Assembly: GCF_020423045.1 (NCBI RefSeq)
Contig: NZ_CP081943.1
Coordinates: 6,510,001-6,574,000 of the forward strand
From: Pseudomonas sp. MM213
GTDB lineage: Bacteria > Pseudomonadota > Gammaproteobacteria > Pseudomonadales > Pseudomonadaceae
DNA: 64,000 nucleotides
Reading direction: 5' to 3'
The position numbers and the translations under genes were made by a program. A model generated the notes under the pieces. The model saw only the letters and a list, made by a program, of their open reading frames with translations, had not been told where the DNA came from and did no database searches. Positions 18,596-26,999 of the stretch are shown here, one piece after another. How positions within the stretch are numbered: position 1 is the stretch's first letter; each line of letters begins with the position of its first letter.

Positions 18596-19647
18596 CTCAA
18601 TCCTGGTGGCTGAACCCGTGCAAGCCGATCGATGCCCAAGCCGTCGAGCAGGCTGAAGCCCGGCAACAGCAACTGACCAAACCGGCCGGTTCCCTCGGGC
18701 GGCTGGAGTCGGTGGCGGTGCAGTTGGCGGGATTGCAGGGGCAGGTCAAGCCGAGCCTGGATCAGCTGTGGATCGCGATTTTTGCCGGCGACCATGGCGT
18801 GGTCGCCGAAGGTGTGTCGGCGTTTCCCCAGGAAGTCACCGGGCAGATGCTGCACAACTTCGTCAACGGTGGCGCGGCGATCAGTGTGTTGGCGCGCCAG
18901 CTCGGCGCGTCGCTCGAAGTGGTCGACCTCGGCACGGTCACGCCGTCGTTGAATCTGCCGGGCGTGCGCCACTTGAACATCGGTGCCGGCACCGCGAATT
19001 TTGTCGACGGCCCGGCCATGACTCAAGCCCAGGGTGAACTCGCCTTGCAGGCCGGTCGCGACAGCGTGCAGCGCGCCATTGCGGCGGGCGCGCAGTTGTT
19101 CATCGGCGGCGAGATGGGCATCGGCAACACCACGGCTGCCAGTGCGTTGGCCTGTGCCTTGCTGGATTGTCCGGTGGTGCATCTGGCCGGGCCGGGCACC
19201 GGTCTGAACGCGGCGGGTGTCAGTCATAAGGCTCAGGTCATCGAACGGGCTTTGGCCTTGCACAGCGCTCAGCGTGGCGATGCACTGCAAACCCTGTTCA
19301 ACCTCGGCGGTTTTGAAATCGCCGCACTGGTCGGCGCGTATCTGGCGTGTGCCCAGGAAGGTGTCGCGGTGCTGGTGGACGGGTTCATTTGCAGCGTCGC
19401 CGCATTGGTGGCGGTGCGCTTGAATCCGCATTGCCGCGAGTGGCTGTTGTTCGGGCATCGCGGTGCCGAGCCAGGTCATCGCCATGTGCTGGAAACCCTG
19501 AACGCCGAACCCTTGCTGGACCTCGGTCTGCGCTTGGGCGAGGGCAGCGGCGCGGCGTTGGCCGTGCCGTTGCTGCGCCTGGCGTGTGACCTCCACGGGC
19601 AAATGGCGACCTTCGCCGAAGCCGCCGTGGCGGACCGTCCGGCATGA
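18592..19647 (+). CDS. cobT: Nicotinate-nucleotide-dimethylbenzimidazole phosphoribosyltransferase
   Basis: 351 residues (cobU in P. aeruginosa nomenclature). It activates dimethylbenzimidazole to alpha-ribazole phosphate, using the base made by Blu[28 protein letters not shown] and the catalytic glutamate region [10 protein letters not shown] are present. The start is the ATG at 18592 inside the cobU stop; the longer frame from 18505 is not needed. The stop overlaps the next gene's ATG. Confidence 0.96.
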   Translation: MTQSWWLNPCKPIDAQAVEQAEARQQQLTKPAGSLGRLESVAVQLAGLQGQVKPSLDQLWIAIFAGDHGVVAEGVSAFPQEVTGQMLHNFVNGGAAISVLARQLGASLEVVDLGTVTPSLNLPGVRHLNIGAGTANFVDGPAMTQAQGELALQAGRDSVQRAIAAGAQLFIGGEMGIGNTTAASALACALLDCPVVHLAGPGTGLNAAGVSHKAQVIERALALHSAQRGDALQTLFNLGGFEIAALVGAYLACAQEGVAVLVDGFICSVAALVAVRLNPHCREWLLFGHRGAEPGHRHVLETLNAEPLLDLGLRLGEGSGAALAVPLLRLACDLHGQMATFAEAAVADRPA

Positions 19648-20219
19648 CCTTGCGCCTGGACCTGTTGCGTCACGGCGAAACCGAACTGGGCGGCGGTTTG
19701 CGCGGCAGCCTCGACGATGCACTGACCGCCACAGGCTGGGCGCAGATGCGCGCAGCGGTGGTCGCGCAGGGGCCATGGGATCGTCTGGTCAGTTCGCCAT
19801 TGCAACGCTGTGCGCGGTTCGCCGAAGAGCTTGGTGCGAAACTGGGTTTGCCCGTGCAGCTGGATAAAGATCTGCAGGAACTGCATTTCGGTGCCTGGGA
19901 AGGGCAGAGCGCAGCGGCGCTGATGGAAACGGATGCCGAGGCGCTGGGTTTGTTCTGGGCCGACCCCTATTCGTTTACGCCGCCGCAGGGTGAGCGGGTC
20001 GAGGATTTTTCGACGCGAGTGCTGGCCGCGGTCGGGCGTTTGCAGGCTGCCTGCGCGGGCGAGCGTGTGTTGCTGATCAGCCACGGCGGTGTCATGCGTT
20101 TGTTGCTGGCGCAGGCGCGGGGGTTGCCGCGTGAGCAGTTGCTCAACGTTGAAGTGGGCCATGGTTCGCTGTTTTCGTTGAACGTCGAACCCGGCGTCAT
20201 TCTCAAGGAAGCGATCTGA
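19644..20219 (+). CDS. cobC: Alpha-ribazole phosphatase (histidine phosphatase family)
   Basis: 191 residues. It removes the 5'-phosphate from alpha-ribazole phosphate or from adenosylcobalamin phosphate. The phosphohistidine motif is [11 protein letters not shown] at residues 6-16, and SHGGVMR near residue 144 supplies the second histidine. Function follows from context, because the family (PhoE/GpmB-like) is broad. The symbol cobC here follows Salmonella usage and must not be confused with the decarboxylase at 15505. It sits between cobT and cobS with a 2-bp gap to the latter. Confidence 0.88.
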   Translation: MTLRLDLLRHGETELGGGLRGSLDDALTATGWAQMRAAVVAQGPWDRLVSSPLQRCARFAEELGAKLGLPVQLDKDLQELHFGAWEGQSAAALMETDAEALGLFWADPYSFTPPQGERVEDFSTRVLAAVGRLQAACAGERVLLISHGGVMRLLLAQARGLPREQLLNVEVGHGSLFSLNVEPGVILKEAI

Positions 20220-20221
20220 CC

Positions 20222-20956
20222 ATGTTGCCGTTCTGGATCGCCCTGCAATTTCTGAGCAGCCTGCCGATTCGTCTGCCGGGCATGCCGGCGCCGCAGGAGT
20301 TGGGGCGCTCGCTGCTGTTTTATCCGCTGGTGGGGCTGCTGTTCGGCGGGATCTTGTGGGCGTTGAACTGGGTGTTGTCGGGCACGCCGTTGTTGTTGCA
20401 CGCGGCGTTGCTGTTGACGGTTTGGGTGTTGCTCAGCGGTGCGTTGCACCTCGACGGCCTGGCTGATAGCGCCGATGCGTGGCTGGGTGGTTTTGGCGAT
20501 CGCGAGCGAACGCTGACGATCATGAAGGACCCGCGCAGCGGTCCGATAGCGGTGGTCACGCTGGTGTTGGTGTTGCTGCTGAAGTTCGCGGCGTTGCTGG
20601 CATTGATTGAACAGCAGCACAGCGTTTTCCTGATTATCGTTCCGTTGATTGGCCGCGCTGCTTTGCTGGGGTTGTTCCTGACCACGCCGTATGTACGGGC
20701 CGGTGGCTTGGGGCAGGCGCTGGCCGATCATCTGCCGCGTCTGGCCGGCAAGCAGGTGCTGGCGGTCAGTGCATTGGCTTGTGTGCTGATTGCAGGGCTC
20801 GGCGGCGTCGTGGCGTTGGTGTTGGCGGCGCTGGTGTTTGTCTGGTTGCGGCAGGTGATGCTGCGGCGATTGGGCGGGACGACAGGCGATACGGCGGGGG
20901 CGTTGCTGGAATTGCTGGAGATGGTTTTACTGATTGGCCTTGCACTGTTCCTGTAG
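20222..20956 (+). CDS. cobS: Adenosylcobinamide-GDP ribazoletransferase
   Basis: 244 residues (cobV in P. aeruginosa). This inner-membrane enzyme joins adenosylcobinamide-GDP to alpha-ribazole, the last assembly step. The HLDGLADSADAWLGG motif near residue 77 binds metal and is diagnostic. At least five hydrophobic segments follow. Last gene of the riboswitch-controlled operon; a REP doublet begins at its stop codon. Confidence 0.95.
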   Translation: MLPFWIALQFLSSLPIRLPGMPAPQELGRSLLFYPLVGLLFGGILWALNWVLSGTPLLLHAALLLTVWVLLSGALHLDGLADSADAWLGGFGDRERTLTIMKDPRSGPIAVVTLVLVLLLKFAALLALIEQQHSVFLIIVPLIGRAALLGLFLTTPYVRAGGLGQALADHLPRLAGKQVLAVSALACVLIAGLGGVVALVLAALVFVWLRQVMLRRLGGTTGDTAGALLELLEMVLLIGLALFL

Positions 20957-21060
20957 GAGCGAGCGGTACGGCGATCCGGCTTACCCGCGAAGAACGATAA
21001 CTCAGTTTTTCTGTTAGACCGCGGGGCATTCTTCGCGGGCAAGCCTCGCTCCTACAGGGT
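20953..21060. repeat. REP doublet after cobS
   Basis: CTGTAGGAGCGAGC and TTCGCGGGCAAGCCTCGCTC form an imperfect inverted pair. The left member is degenerate. It overlaps the cobS stop. Confidence 0.75.
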
Positions 21061-21090
21061 TTTGTATCAAAAATTTGCATTCATTCAACC

Positions 21091-21106
21091 GCGGGTATAT
21101 ACACGC
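21091..21106. promoter_or_regulatory. Probable MarR operator, autoregulatory copy
   Basis: GCGGGTATATACACGC differs at one position from the perfect palindrome in front of the adjacent MFS gene. It ends four bases before the marR ATG, a placement expected for autorepression. Confidence 0.75.
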
Positions 21107-21109
21107 ACC

Positions 21110-21514
21110 ATGCTCGACTCTCAATGTTTATGCATCAACCTGCGTCGCGCCGCCCGTGGCGTCAGCAGGCACTACGACGGCGCTCTCGACGGCTTCGGAA
21201 TCAACGTTGCCCAGTATTCTTTGTTGTGCAATCTGCAGCGTCTGAATGAACCGAGTATTTCCACCCTGGCGGAAGCCATGGGCCTGGACCGCAGCACCCT
21301 CGGGCGCAACCTGCGGGTATTGGAAGGCGACGGTCTGGTCATGCTGGTCGAGGGCGAAGACATGCGTAATCGCATCGTCAGGTTGACCGAGGCCGGCGCT
21401 GAACGCCTGAAAGCGGCCTTGCCGGCCTGGGAGGCGGCGCAACAGCGACTGGTTGATCGTCTGGGCGCCGAAAAACGCGAAATTTTGCTGAAGCTGCTGG
21501 ACGAACTGGCCTGA
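21110..21514 (+). CDS. MarR family transcriptional regulator
   Basis: 134 residues. A winged helix-turn-helix occupies about residues 30-95, with ISTLAEAMGLDRSTLGRNLRVLE as the recognition region (split here as positions 47-69). The wing contains EGEDMRNRIVRLTEAG, typical of MarR. The ATG at 21110 is preferred because the frame upstream of it runs through the operator. The next gene is an MFS transporter 52 bp downstream with a near-identical operator, so this protein probably represses both, relieved by a small-molecule ligand of the exporter. Confidence 0.88.
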   Translation: MLDSQCLCINLRRAARGVSRHYDGALDGFGINVAQYSLLCNLQRLNEPSISTLAEAMGLDRSTLGRNLRVLEGDGLVMLVEGEDMRNRIVRLTEAGAERLKAALPAWEAAQQRLVDRLGAEKREILLKLLDELA

Positions 21515-21535
21515 CGCCAGTTTTTCCGATCTTAA

Positions 21536-21551
21536 GCGGGTATATACCCGC
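21536..21551. promoter_or_regulatory. Probable MarR operator, perfect 16-bp palindrome
   Basis: GCGGGTATATACCCGC is a perfect palindrome located 15 bp before the MFS ATG and 21 bp after the MarR stop. A one-mismatch copy precedes marR itself. Confidence 0.8.
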
Positions 21552-21566
21552 TACCGGAGAATAAGA

Positions 21567-22775
21567 ATGACATCGATGTGGCGTACTTGCGGTTGGGTTT
21601 TAGTGGGGAGTGCGCTGATCCTTGCGTTGTCTCTGGGCGTGCGGCATGGCTTCGGGCTGTTTCTGGCGCCGATGAGTGCCGAGTTCGGTTGGGGGCGTGA
21701 GACGTTTGCCTTTGCCATCGCCTTACAGAACCTGATCTGGGGCCTGGCGCAGCCCTTTACCGGCGCGTTGGCCGACCGCTTCGGCGCGGCGAAAGTGGTG
21801 CTGATCGGCGGTGTGCTCTACGCGATGGGCCTGCTGTTCATGGGCTTGTCTGATTCGGCGGTAACCCTGTCGCTGAGCGCGGGCCTATTGATCGGTATCG
21901 GGCTGTCGGGCACCTCATTTTCGGTGATCCTGGGCGTGGTTGGCCGCGTGGTACCCCCGGAGAAACGTAGCATGGGCATGGGTATCGCCAGCGCTGCCGG
22001 CTCTTTTGGCCAGTTTGCGATGGTACCTGGCACGCTGGGTTTGATCGGTTGGCTCGGTTGGTCGGCGGCATTGCTGGCGCTGGGCCTGCTGGTGGCGCTG
22101 ATCGTGCCGCTGGTGAGCATGCTCAAGGACAAGCCGTTGCCGGTTCTCGGTCACGAGCAGACCCTCTCCGAAGCCTTGCGCGAAGCCTGTTCCCATTCGG
22201 GATTCTGGCTGCTGTCGTTCGGCTTTTTTGTCTGCGGTTTCCAGGTGGTGTTCATCGGTGTGCACTTGCCGGCGTATCTGGTGGATCAGCATTTGCCCGC
22301 CACGGTCGGCACGACGGTGCTGGCGCTGATCGGGTTGTTCAACATCTTCGGTACTTACACAGCGGGCTGGCTCGGCGGGCGGATGTCCAAGCCGCGTTTG
22401 CTCACCGGTCTGTATGTGCTGCGGGCCGTGGTGATTGTCCTGTTTCTGTGGGCGCCGGTGACGACAACCACGGCGTATCTGTTTGGCATGGCCATGGGCT
22501 TCCTGTGGCTGTCGACGGTGCCGTTGACCAACGGCACTGTGGCGACCTTGTTCGGCGTAAGAAATCTGTCCATGCTCGGTGGGATCGTTTTCCTGTTCCA
22601 CCAGCTCGGATCGTTCCTGGGTGGCTGGTTGGGCGGGGTGGTGTATGACCGAACCGGGAGTTATGACTTGATCTGGCAAGTAGCGATTCTTTTGAGCCTG
22701 TTGGCGGCTGCCTTGAATTGGCCAGTGCGTGAGCGGCCGGTGGCGCGCCTGCAAACCCGGATGAGCGCGACATGA
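21567..22775 (+). CDS. MFS transporter
   Basis: 402 residues with about 12 hydrophobic segments. The loop between segments 2 and 3 reads GALADRFGAAKV, the signature of the major facilitator superfamily. The N-terminus LSLGVRHGFGLFLAPMSAEFGWGRETF resembles monocarboxylate/oxalate-formate antiporter-like MFS proteins, so it could export or import an organic acid or a drug. It is preceded by the MarR operator and overlaps the next tiny gene by ATGA. Confidence 0.9.
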   Translation: MTSMWRTCGWVLVGSALILALSLGVRHGFGLFLAPMSAEFGWGRETFAFAIALQNLIWGLAQPFTGALADRFGAAKVVLIGGVLYAMGLLFMGLSDSAVTLSLSAGLLIGIGLSGTSFSVILGVVGRVVPPEKRSMGMGIASAAGSFGQFAMVPGTLGLIGWLGWSAALLALGLLVALIVPLVSMLKDKPLPVLGHEQTLSEALREACSHSGFWLLSFGFFVCGFQVVFIGVHLPAYLVDQHLPATVGTTVLALIGLFNIFGTYTAGWLGGRMSKPRLLTGLYVLRAVVIVLFLWAPVTTTTAYLFGMAMGFLWLSTVPLTNGTVATLFGVRNLSMLGGIVFLFHQLGSFLGGWLGGVVYDRTGSYDLIWQVAILLSLLAAALNWPVRERPVARLQTRMSAT

Positions 22776-22894
22776 ACAGCCTCTGGCCACGAATCGCCGT
22801 GGCAGCGGGCGGCCTGTTGCTGCTGGCCCTGGCGTGGTGGGGCTGGCATCAGGGCGGGCTGGCGTTGATGCAATTGGGCATGGGCGCTTGCTAG
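22772..22894 (+). CDS. 40-residue single-pass membrane microprotein
   Basis: The ATG at 22772 overlaps the stop of the MFS gene (ATGA), and the frame ends with TAG at 22892-22894. The product is 40 residues: a short basic N-terminus (MNSLWPR), a hydrophobic helix (IAVAAGGLLLLALAWWGW) and a Gly/Met-rich tail ending in Cys. Codon choice is GC-rich like its neighbours. Translational coupling suggests a partner of the MFS transporter, but no homologue is known to me. Confidence 0.6.
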   Translation: MNSLWPRIAVAAGGLLLLALAWWGWHQGGLALMQLGMGAC

Positions 22895-22949
22895 CAGGAT
22901 GTGAGGGCGAGTAAGTTCATTGCAGACGACTTTTCAAGGATGCATGGAC

Positions 22950-23504
22950 ATGCTGATGCGCTGGCTTGCCGTTCCCGCGTTACTCATGGCGTTTACCGGA
23001 TTGGCTCAAGCGGCCGACGAGTGCCCTGAGCTTTTGCAAGGCTCGTTGCCCAAGCTGCGGGCCAAGGAAACGATCGACCTGTGCCAGCGCTTCGCCGGCA
23101 AACCGCTGGTGGTGGTCAACACCGCGAGCTTTTGCGGTTTCGCCCCGCAGTTCAAAAGCCTGGAGGCGCTGAATCAGCGTTACAAGGGGCAGGGGCTGGA
23201 GGTGATCGGTGTGCCTTCCAATGACTTCAAGCAGGAATCCAAGGATGGTGCGGAAACTGCCAAGGTTTGCTACGTGAATTACGGCGTGACCTTCACCATG
23301 ACCGAGACGCAGAAGGTTCGCGGTGATGATGCGATTCATCTGTTTCAGGTACTTGCCGCCCAAAGCGATGCGCCGAAGTGGAATTTCTACAAGTATGTGG
23401 TCGATCGCAAAGGCAAGGTGATCGCCAACTTCTCCAGCCTCACCACCCCTGACGATCCAGAATTCATCGCCGCCGTGGAAAAAGCCCTGGCTTCACAACC
23501 CTGA
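22950..23504 (+). CDS. Periplasmic glutathione peroxidase-family protein
   Basis: 184 residues. Residues 1-20 ([20 protein letters not shown]) are a signal peptide, so it is exported. The thioredoxin-fold domain holds the peroxidatic Cys in [14 protein letters not shown], where many eukaryotic members have selenocysteine, plus GVPSNDF and WNFYKYVV with conserved Asn and Trp. It reduces peroxides at the expense of a thiol donor. I chose the ATG at 22950 because AAGGA lies nine bases upstream; nearby ATGs at 22944 and 22956 are possible. Confidence 0.9.
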   Translation: MLMRWLAVPALLMAFTGLAQAADECPELLQGSLPKLRAKETIDLCQRFAGKPLVVVNTASFCGFAPQFKSLEALNQRYKGQGLEVIGVPSNDFKQESKDGAETAKVCYVNYGVTFTMTETQKVRGDDAIHLFQVLAAQSDAPKWNFYKYVVDRKGKVIANFSSLTTPDDPEFIAAVEKALASQP

Positions 23505-23516
23505 TCGACGCCCACT

Positions 23517-23554
23517 AAAAAGCCCCGCCTCTGTAAAGAGCGCGGGGCTTTTTT
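23517..23554. terminator. Bidirectional Rho-independent terminator
   Basis: AAAAAGCCCCGC and GCGGGGCTTTTTT enclose a 13-base loop between the convergent glutathione peroxidase and FadL-type genes. Confidence 0.9.
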
Positions 23555-23594
23555 GATTCAGGCGGCGAGGGGTTCAGGCTCGCCGTGAATCACA

Positions 23595-24875
23595 TCAGAA
23601 GCGGTAGGTCGCACCAATGCCGAAACCGTTCGCCCAGTTTTCATACTTGGCGTTGTAGGTCTGGTTGCGAGGAGCACCGTTGCTGTTGTTGACCTTGACC
23701 GACTCTTCGCGCAGGTACGAATACGCTACGTCGATGGTCAGGTCGTCGGTCGGGCTCCAGCCAGCGCCCAGGCTGAAGATCTTGCGATCGCCAGTCGGAA
23801 TGCGCGGGGAACGGTTTTCGTTGTTGGTCGGCGCCTGGTCGACGGACAGACCGGTACGCAGCACCCATTGCTTGTTCAACTGATAGGAGGCACCGATGGC
23901 GTGAGCCCAGGTGTCGTGCCAGTTCTGCTCTTCAGTGATCGTGCGAAGGCCGCGTGCGGCCAAGGCGGCAGGAACGCCTTCGTTCTCGACGGTGATTTCT
24001 TGCAGGCGGCTCCAGCGAGTCCAGGTGCTGCCTGCGTAGAGGGTCCACTTGTCGTCCAGCTGATGAGTGACCGAGAAGTCCACGGACTCTGGCGTGGTGA
24101 TGTCCAGCGAAGCGTCGAACTTCTGGTTCGGGTTCTGGCCCAGCGCCGCGAGTACGCCGTAGTTGACCTTGGTGTCACCGTCCAGCTTGTACTTCACTTT
24201 CGAGTGATAGGTCAGGCCGAGGCGAGTGCTTTCGAGGGCTTGAACCATGATACCGATGTTGTAGCCGATAGCGGTGTCGTCACCCTTGATCTTGACGGTA
24301 CCGTCCGCTGCCTGCGGGTTCAGCGACAGGTTCGATTCCAGCTTGCCGTCGATGCGGTTGATGGTCGGACCGAAACCGATCGACACCTTGTCGTTGAAGG
24401 CGTAGCTGACGGTTGGCTGCAGGGTGACGATTTTGACTTCGCTCTTGCTGCCGAAGTATTTGCCGGCGAAGCCGTTCTCGTAGTCGGTCACCAGGCCGAA
24501 TGGCGCGTAGACGCCGAAACCGACAGCCCACTGGTCATCGATTGGCTTTACGTAGTAGCCCATGGGTACGCCCATGAAAGGGACCATGTCACCTTTGTTG
24601 GTACCACTATTCGGGCGGGAGCTTGCATCGCTGATGTCAGCGTGCGCGTCGATAAATGCAACACCACCGGTCACTTGTTCGCGCTTGAGGCGAGACATAC
24701 CGGCAGGGTTGCCAAAAACGGTGGATGCGTCGTCGGCAGCAGAAGATCGCCCGGCAAAACCAGTGCCCATCCCACTGATGCTTTGTTCGTTGAGGGCAAA
24801 ACCACTTGCGAAGATTTGGGTGGATGCCAAGGCAACGGCGAGGCTAAGGGTGGTTTTGAGCATTACTTTTTTCAT
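23595..24875 (-). CDS. OmpP1/FadL family outer-membrane transporter
   Basis: 426 residues. Residues 1-23 are a signal peptide cleaved near IFASG. The mature N-terminus SGFALNEQSISGMGTGFAGR and the NPAGMSRL segment near residue 57 are family hallmarks; in FadL this region forms the hatch. The C-terminus ends in a strand finishing with YRF, a BAM signal. It should form a 14-strand barrel carrying long-chain fatty acids or other hydrophobic compounds across the outer membrane. GGAG precedes the ATG. Monocistronic, convergent with the peroxidase gene. Confidence 0.93.
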   Translation of the reverse strand: MKKVMLKTTLSLAVALASTQIFASGFALNEQSISGMGTGFAGRSSAADDASTVFGNPAGMSRLKREQVTGGVAFIDAHADISDASSRPNSGTNKGDMVPFMGVPMGYYVKPIDDQWAVGFGVYAPFGLVTDYENGFAGKYFGSKSEVKIVTLQPTVSYAFNDKVSIGFGPTINRIDGKLESNLSLNPQAADGTVKIKGDDTAIGYNIGIMVQALESTRLGLTYHSKVKYKLDGDTKVNYGVLAALGQNPNQKFDASLDITTPESVDFSVTHQLDDKWTLYAGSTWTRWSRLQEITVENEGVPAALAARGLRTITEEQNWHDTWAHAIGASYQLNKQWVLRTGLSVDQAPTNNENRSPRIPTGDRKIFSLGAGWSPTDDLTIDVAYSYLREESVKVNNSNGAPRNQTYNAKYENWANGFGIGATYRF

Positions 24876-25021
24876 TATTAGAACTCCTGGTGATCACCGG
24901 GGCGAAAATTACCAACATTTTCGTCCCAGCGCTATAGGCTGTATTGCTTGATTTAGAGCGGTTTTGTAGGACAATCCGACCAAAATCGCGACCTGTTGGG
25001 CGATCTTGTTGAGCGAGGGGT

Positions 25022-25504
25022 TCAGCAGGCGACTTGATTCAACGGTGATACACAGGTTTGCCAGGCGTAGGTGAAATCTCTCAGGCGTCCTTGGGGCTGG
25101 AAGGTCTGGCGCCAGATTCGGGCCATTCCCAGCAAGTCGTCTGCTTCGGGGAGGGGGGTGTTCTGTTCTTCGACCAGCAGCCAGGCGATGGCTGTGGCGT
25201 AACGCAGGTTAACGGTCAGTTCGAGGTGTGGGCCGCTGAGGAACGCATGCTGGCTGGCCAGTCCGCGCACCAGGCTCGCGCGTTCCGGATCAAGTGCCAG
25301 GTAATGGTCCCAGAGTGCCTGGTGGCGGGGTTCGGCGATTCGGTACAAGCCGTGTCCACGGCGGTCATGCAGGGCGGAACCAAGGGCTGACTGACTGGCG
25401 GCGATGCCCAGCAGCAGGGATTCGGCGGTCGCGCTATGGCGTCCCAGGTAGATCAGTGTCGGACGGATCACATAACGGCACAGTTCGCTGGCAGCGATAC
25501 CCAT
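25022..25504 (-). CDS. Conserved Pseudomonas protein of unknown function
   Basis: 160 residues, no signal peptide. I recognise it as a protein conserved across Pseudomonas next to the FadL-type gene, without an assigned function. Visible features are SELCRYVIRPTLIYLGRHS at the N-terminus, an SQSALGSALHDRRGHGLYRI segment (SQSALGSALHD then RRGHGLY) and LTVNLRYATAIAWLL. The composition is helical. The ATG at 25504 follows a GAGGG ribosome-binding site; a TTG five codons upstream is less likely. Transcription is in the same direction as the FadL-type gene. Confidence 0.8.
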   Translation of the reverse strand: MGIAASELCRYVIRPTLIYLGRHSATAESLLLGIAASQSALGSALHDRRGHGLYRIAEPRHQALWDHYLALDPERASLVRGLASQHAFLSGPHLELTVNLRYATAIAWLLVEEQNTPLPEADDLLGMARIWRQTFQPQGRLRDFTYAWQTCVSPLNQVAC

Positions 25505-25720
25505 AAAACCCTCGAACAAGAAGTGGTCGGCGAGTCCTGAACTTAGCGTTGGCAGCGGGTGGATCGACTCAGGCTCGCCGTAAGCGGTTCAAGCCGCTTG
25601 AGTTGAAGTGTAGTGTCATATTCGCGCTGTAAAGGTCTGTTTTTAAAATATTTCCGGCAGACAGTTATAACCGTTATATCGGTTAGTGCTTACGCGGCGG
25701 CTGTGAAAAGGGAAATATCG

Positions 25721-25737
25721 GGCAATAAAAAGACCCG
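25721..25737. repeat. Left member of 17-bp direct repeat flanking element 2
   Basis: GGCAATAAAAAGACCCG matches 26714-26730 at 16 of 17 positions, in the same orientation, just outside the two arms of element 2. Confidence 0.75.
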
Positions 25738-25760
25738 TTTTTTAGGGGGGGCTTTCGTTT

Positions 25761-26013
25761 GGGTGCATATCCGTTTCTTCGGTAACGGCGGCTATTGGTT
25801 TCGCTTTTACAGCGAGTCACTTGGCAGAGCCCCAAGTAACCAAGGGCTCTTGCCCCTTTCGTTCGGTGCCTCGCTAATGCTCGCCATGCCCTCGCTCCGG
25901 TCCTGCTCCGTGGGCCCGCCGCGATCGGCCATCCCTGGCCGTGCGCGGCTAACCCGGCATCCATGCCGGGTTGCCCACTGCGCAGAACCTCCACTCGGCC
26001 TCTCGAGGGGGCG
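25761..26013 (+). repeat. Element 2, left arm of long inverted repeat
   Basis: About 253 bp, homologous to the arms of element 1. The first hairpin reads AGAGCCC/GGGCTCT (25825-25831 with 25843-25849) where element 1 has AGCGC/GCGCT. The second hairpin is the CCGCG/CGCGG version (25919-25923 with 25944-25948). The arm ends in the same CCTCGAGGGGGCG junction as element 1. Confidence 0.9.
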
Positions 26014-26120
26014 ACTACCGCCACAGCCGCCGAGGCGGCCTGAAAGCCGACCTGGCTCTTTGGTGCACGCGTTCTCCTTCACTGCTGCGTTCACTCATTC
26101 CGGATTTGTACACCGCTCCC

Positions 26121-26211
26121 CTGTAGGAGCCGGCTTGCTGGCGATGGCGTCCTTTCAGGCGATACATGTGTCGCTGACCCGCCGCTATCGCCAGCAAGCC
26201 GGCTCCTACAG
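26121..26211. repeat. REP doublet inside element 2 (first pair)
   Basis: Facing copies of TGTAGGAGCCGGCTTGCTGG in the same position as in element 1. Confidence 0.85.
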
Positions 26212-26247
26212 TTGATCGTATTTATCCAAACACATCTGCATTTCCCT

Positions 26248-26349
26248 TGTAGGAGCCAGCTTGCTGGCGATGGACGCCAACGATAACGCGGGCTGCCTGA
26301 ATGAACGCGTTGCCCCGACGTTTTTCGCCGGCAAGCCGGCTCCTACAGG
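26248..26349. repeat. REP doublet inside element 2 (second pair)
   Basis: Facing REP palindromes whose spacer is almost the same as that of the second pair in element 1, which shows common descent of the whole element. Confidence 0.85.
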
Positions 26350-26421
26350 GAATCCCATACGCTTTTGATTTCCACCACTCATCAGGCCGAGCGTTAGCTC
26401 GCCTTCCGCTTTTGATCTGAG

Positions 26422-26677
26422 CGCCCCCTCGAGAGGCCGAGTGGAGGTTCTGCGCAGTGGGCAACCCGGCATGGATGCCGGGTTAGCCGCCCCCGGCCAT
26501 GGATGGCCGATGGCGGCGGGCCCACGGAGCAGGGCCGGAGCGAGGGGATGCCGAGCCACAGCGAGGCACCGAACGAAAGGGGCAAGAGCCCTTGGTTACT
26601 TGGGGCTCTTCCAAGTGACTCGCCGTAAGGGCGAAACCAATGTCAGCCGTGACCGAAGAAACGGATATGTACTCACC
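26422..26677 (-). repeat. Element 2, right arm of long inverted repeat
   Basis: Inverted copy of the 25761-26013 arm. It keeps the AGAGCCC/GGGCTCT hairpin of its partner arm but carries the CCGCC/GGCGG version of the second hairpin. Confidence 0.9.
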
Positions 26678-26713
26678 ACCAAAACCAAACCAAAGCCCGC
26701 ACACGAAACAACA

Positions 26714-26730
26714 GGCAATAAAAAGCCCCG
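26714..26730. repeat. Right member of 17-bp direct repeat flanking element 2
   Basis: GGCAATAAAAAGCCCCG matches 25721-25737 with one mismatch. It overlaps the left half of the terminator at 26721-26750. Confidence 0.75.
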
Positions 26731-26750
26731 CTTTTCAAGGCGAGGCTTTT
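26721..26750 (-). terminator. Rho-independent terminator of the 74-residue gene
   Basis: AAAAGCC and GGCTTTT arms with an inner CGC/GCG continuation form a hairpin 24 bp beyond the stop of the minus-strand gene that ends at 26775. Confidence 0.8.
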
Positions 26751-26774
26751 GAGGTTTTCAGCGTTTCTGGCGTC

Positions 26775-26999
26775 TCAGGCAACCAGTGCCTGACGGGTAC
26801 GCTCGATCACGGCCTGCAGCGGCTCGGCGCTGGAGTATTGATCGGGGTACAGGCGTTCGCTGTGACGAGCGATGCCGTGTTCGTTGACCAGAGTGAAACT
26901 GAAGCAGCCTTTGCGAGCGGCCATGATCAGGCAGTTCATTGGTGCAAAAGCGTTGGTTAGGGTGCGAATGGCATCCTGGGTGTGGATTTGAGTAGTCAT
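26775..26999 (-). CDS. Small conserved hypothetical protein (74 aa)
   Basis: 74 residues, MTTQIHTQDAIRTL at the start, no signal or membrane segment. The pattern of an N-terminal helix, a hydrophobic CLIMAARKGCFSFTLVNEHG core and a C-terminal LQAVIERTRQAL helix recalls small Pseudomonas proteins such as DUF1652, but I am not certain of that assignment. It has its own terminator. The sequence upstream reads AGGAACACCC before the ATG, giving an acceptable ribosome-binding site. Confidence 0.7.
   Translation of the reverse strand: MTTQIHTQDAIRTLTNAFAPMNCLIMAARKGCFSFTLVNEHGIARHSERLYPDQYSSAEPLQAVIERTRQALVA

Noticed and set aside
25683..26752. Open frames across element 2
   Set aside because: Same repeat-derived sequences as in element 1, not conserved as proteins.
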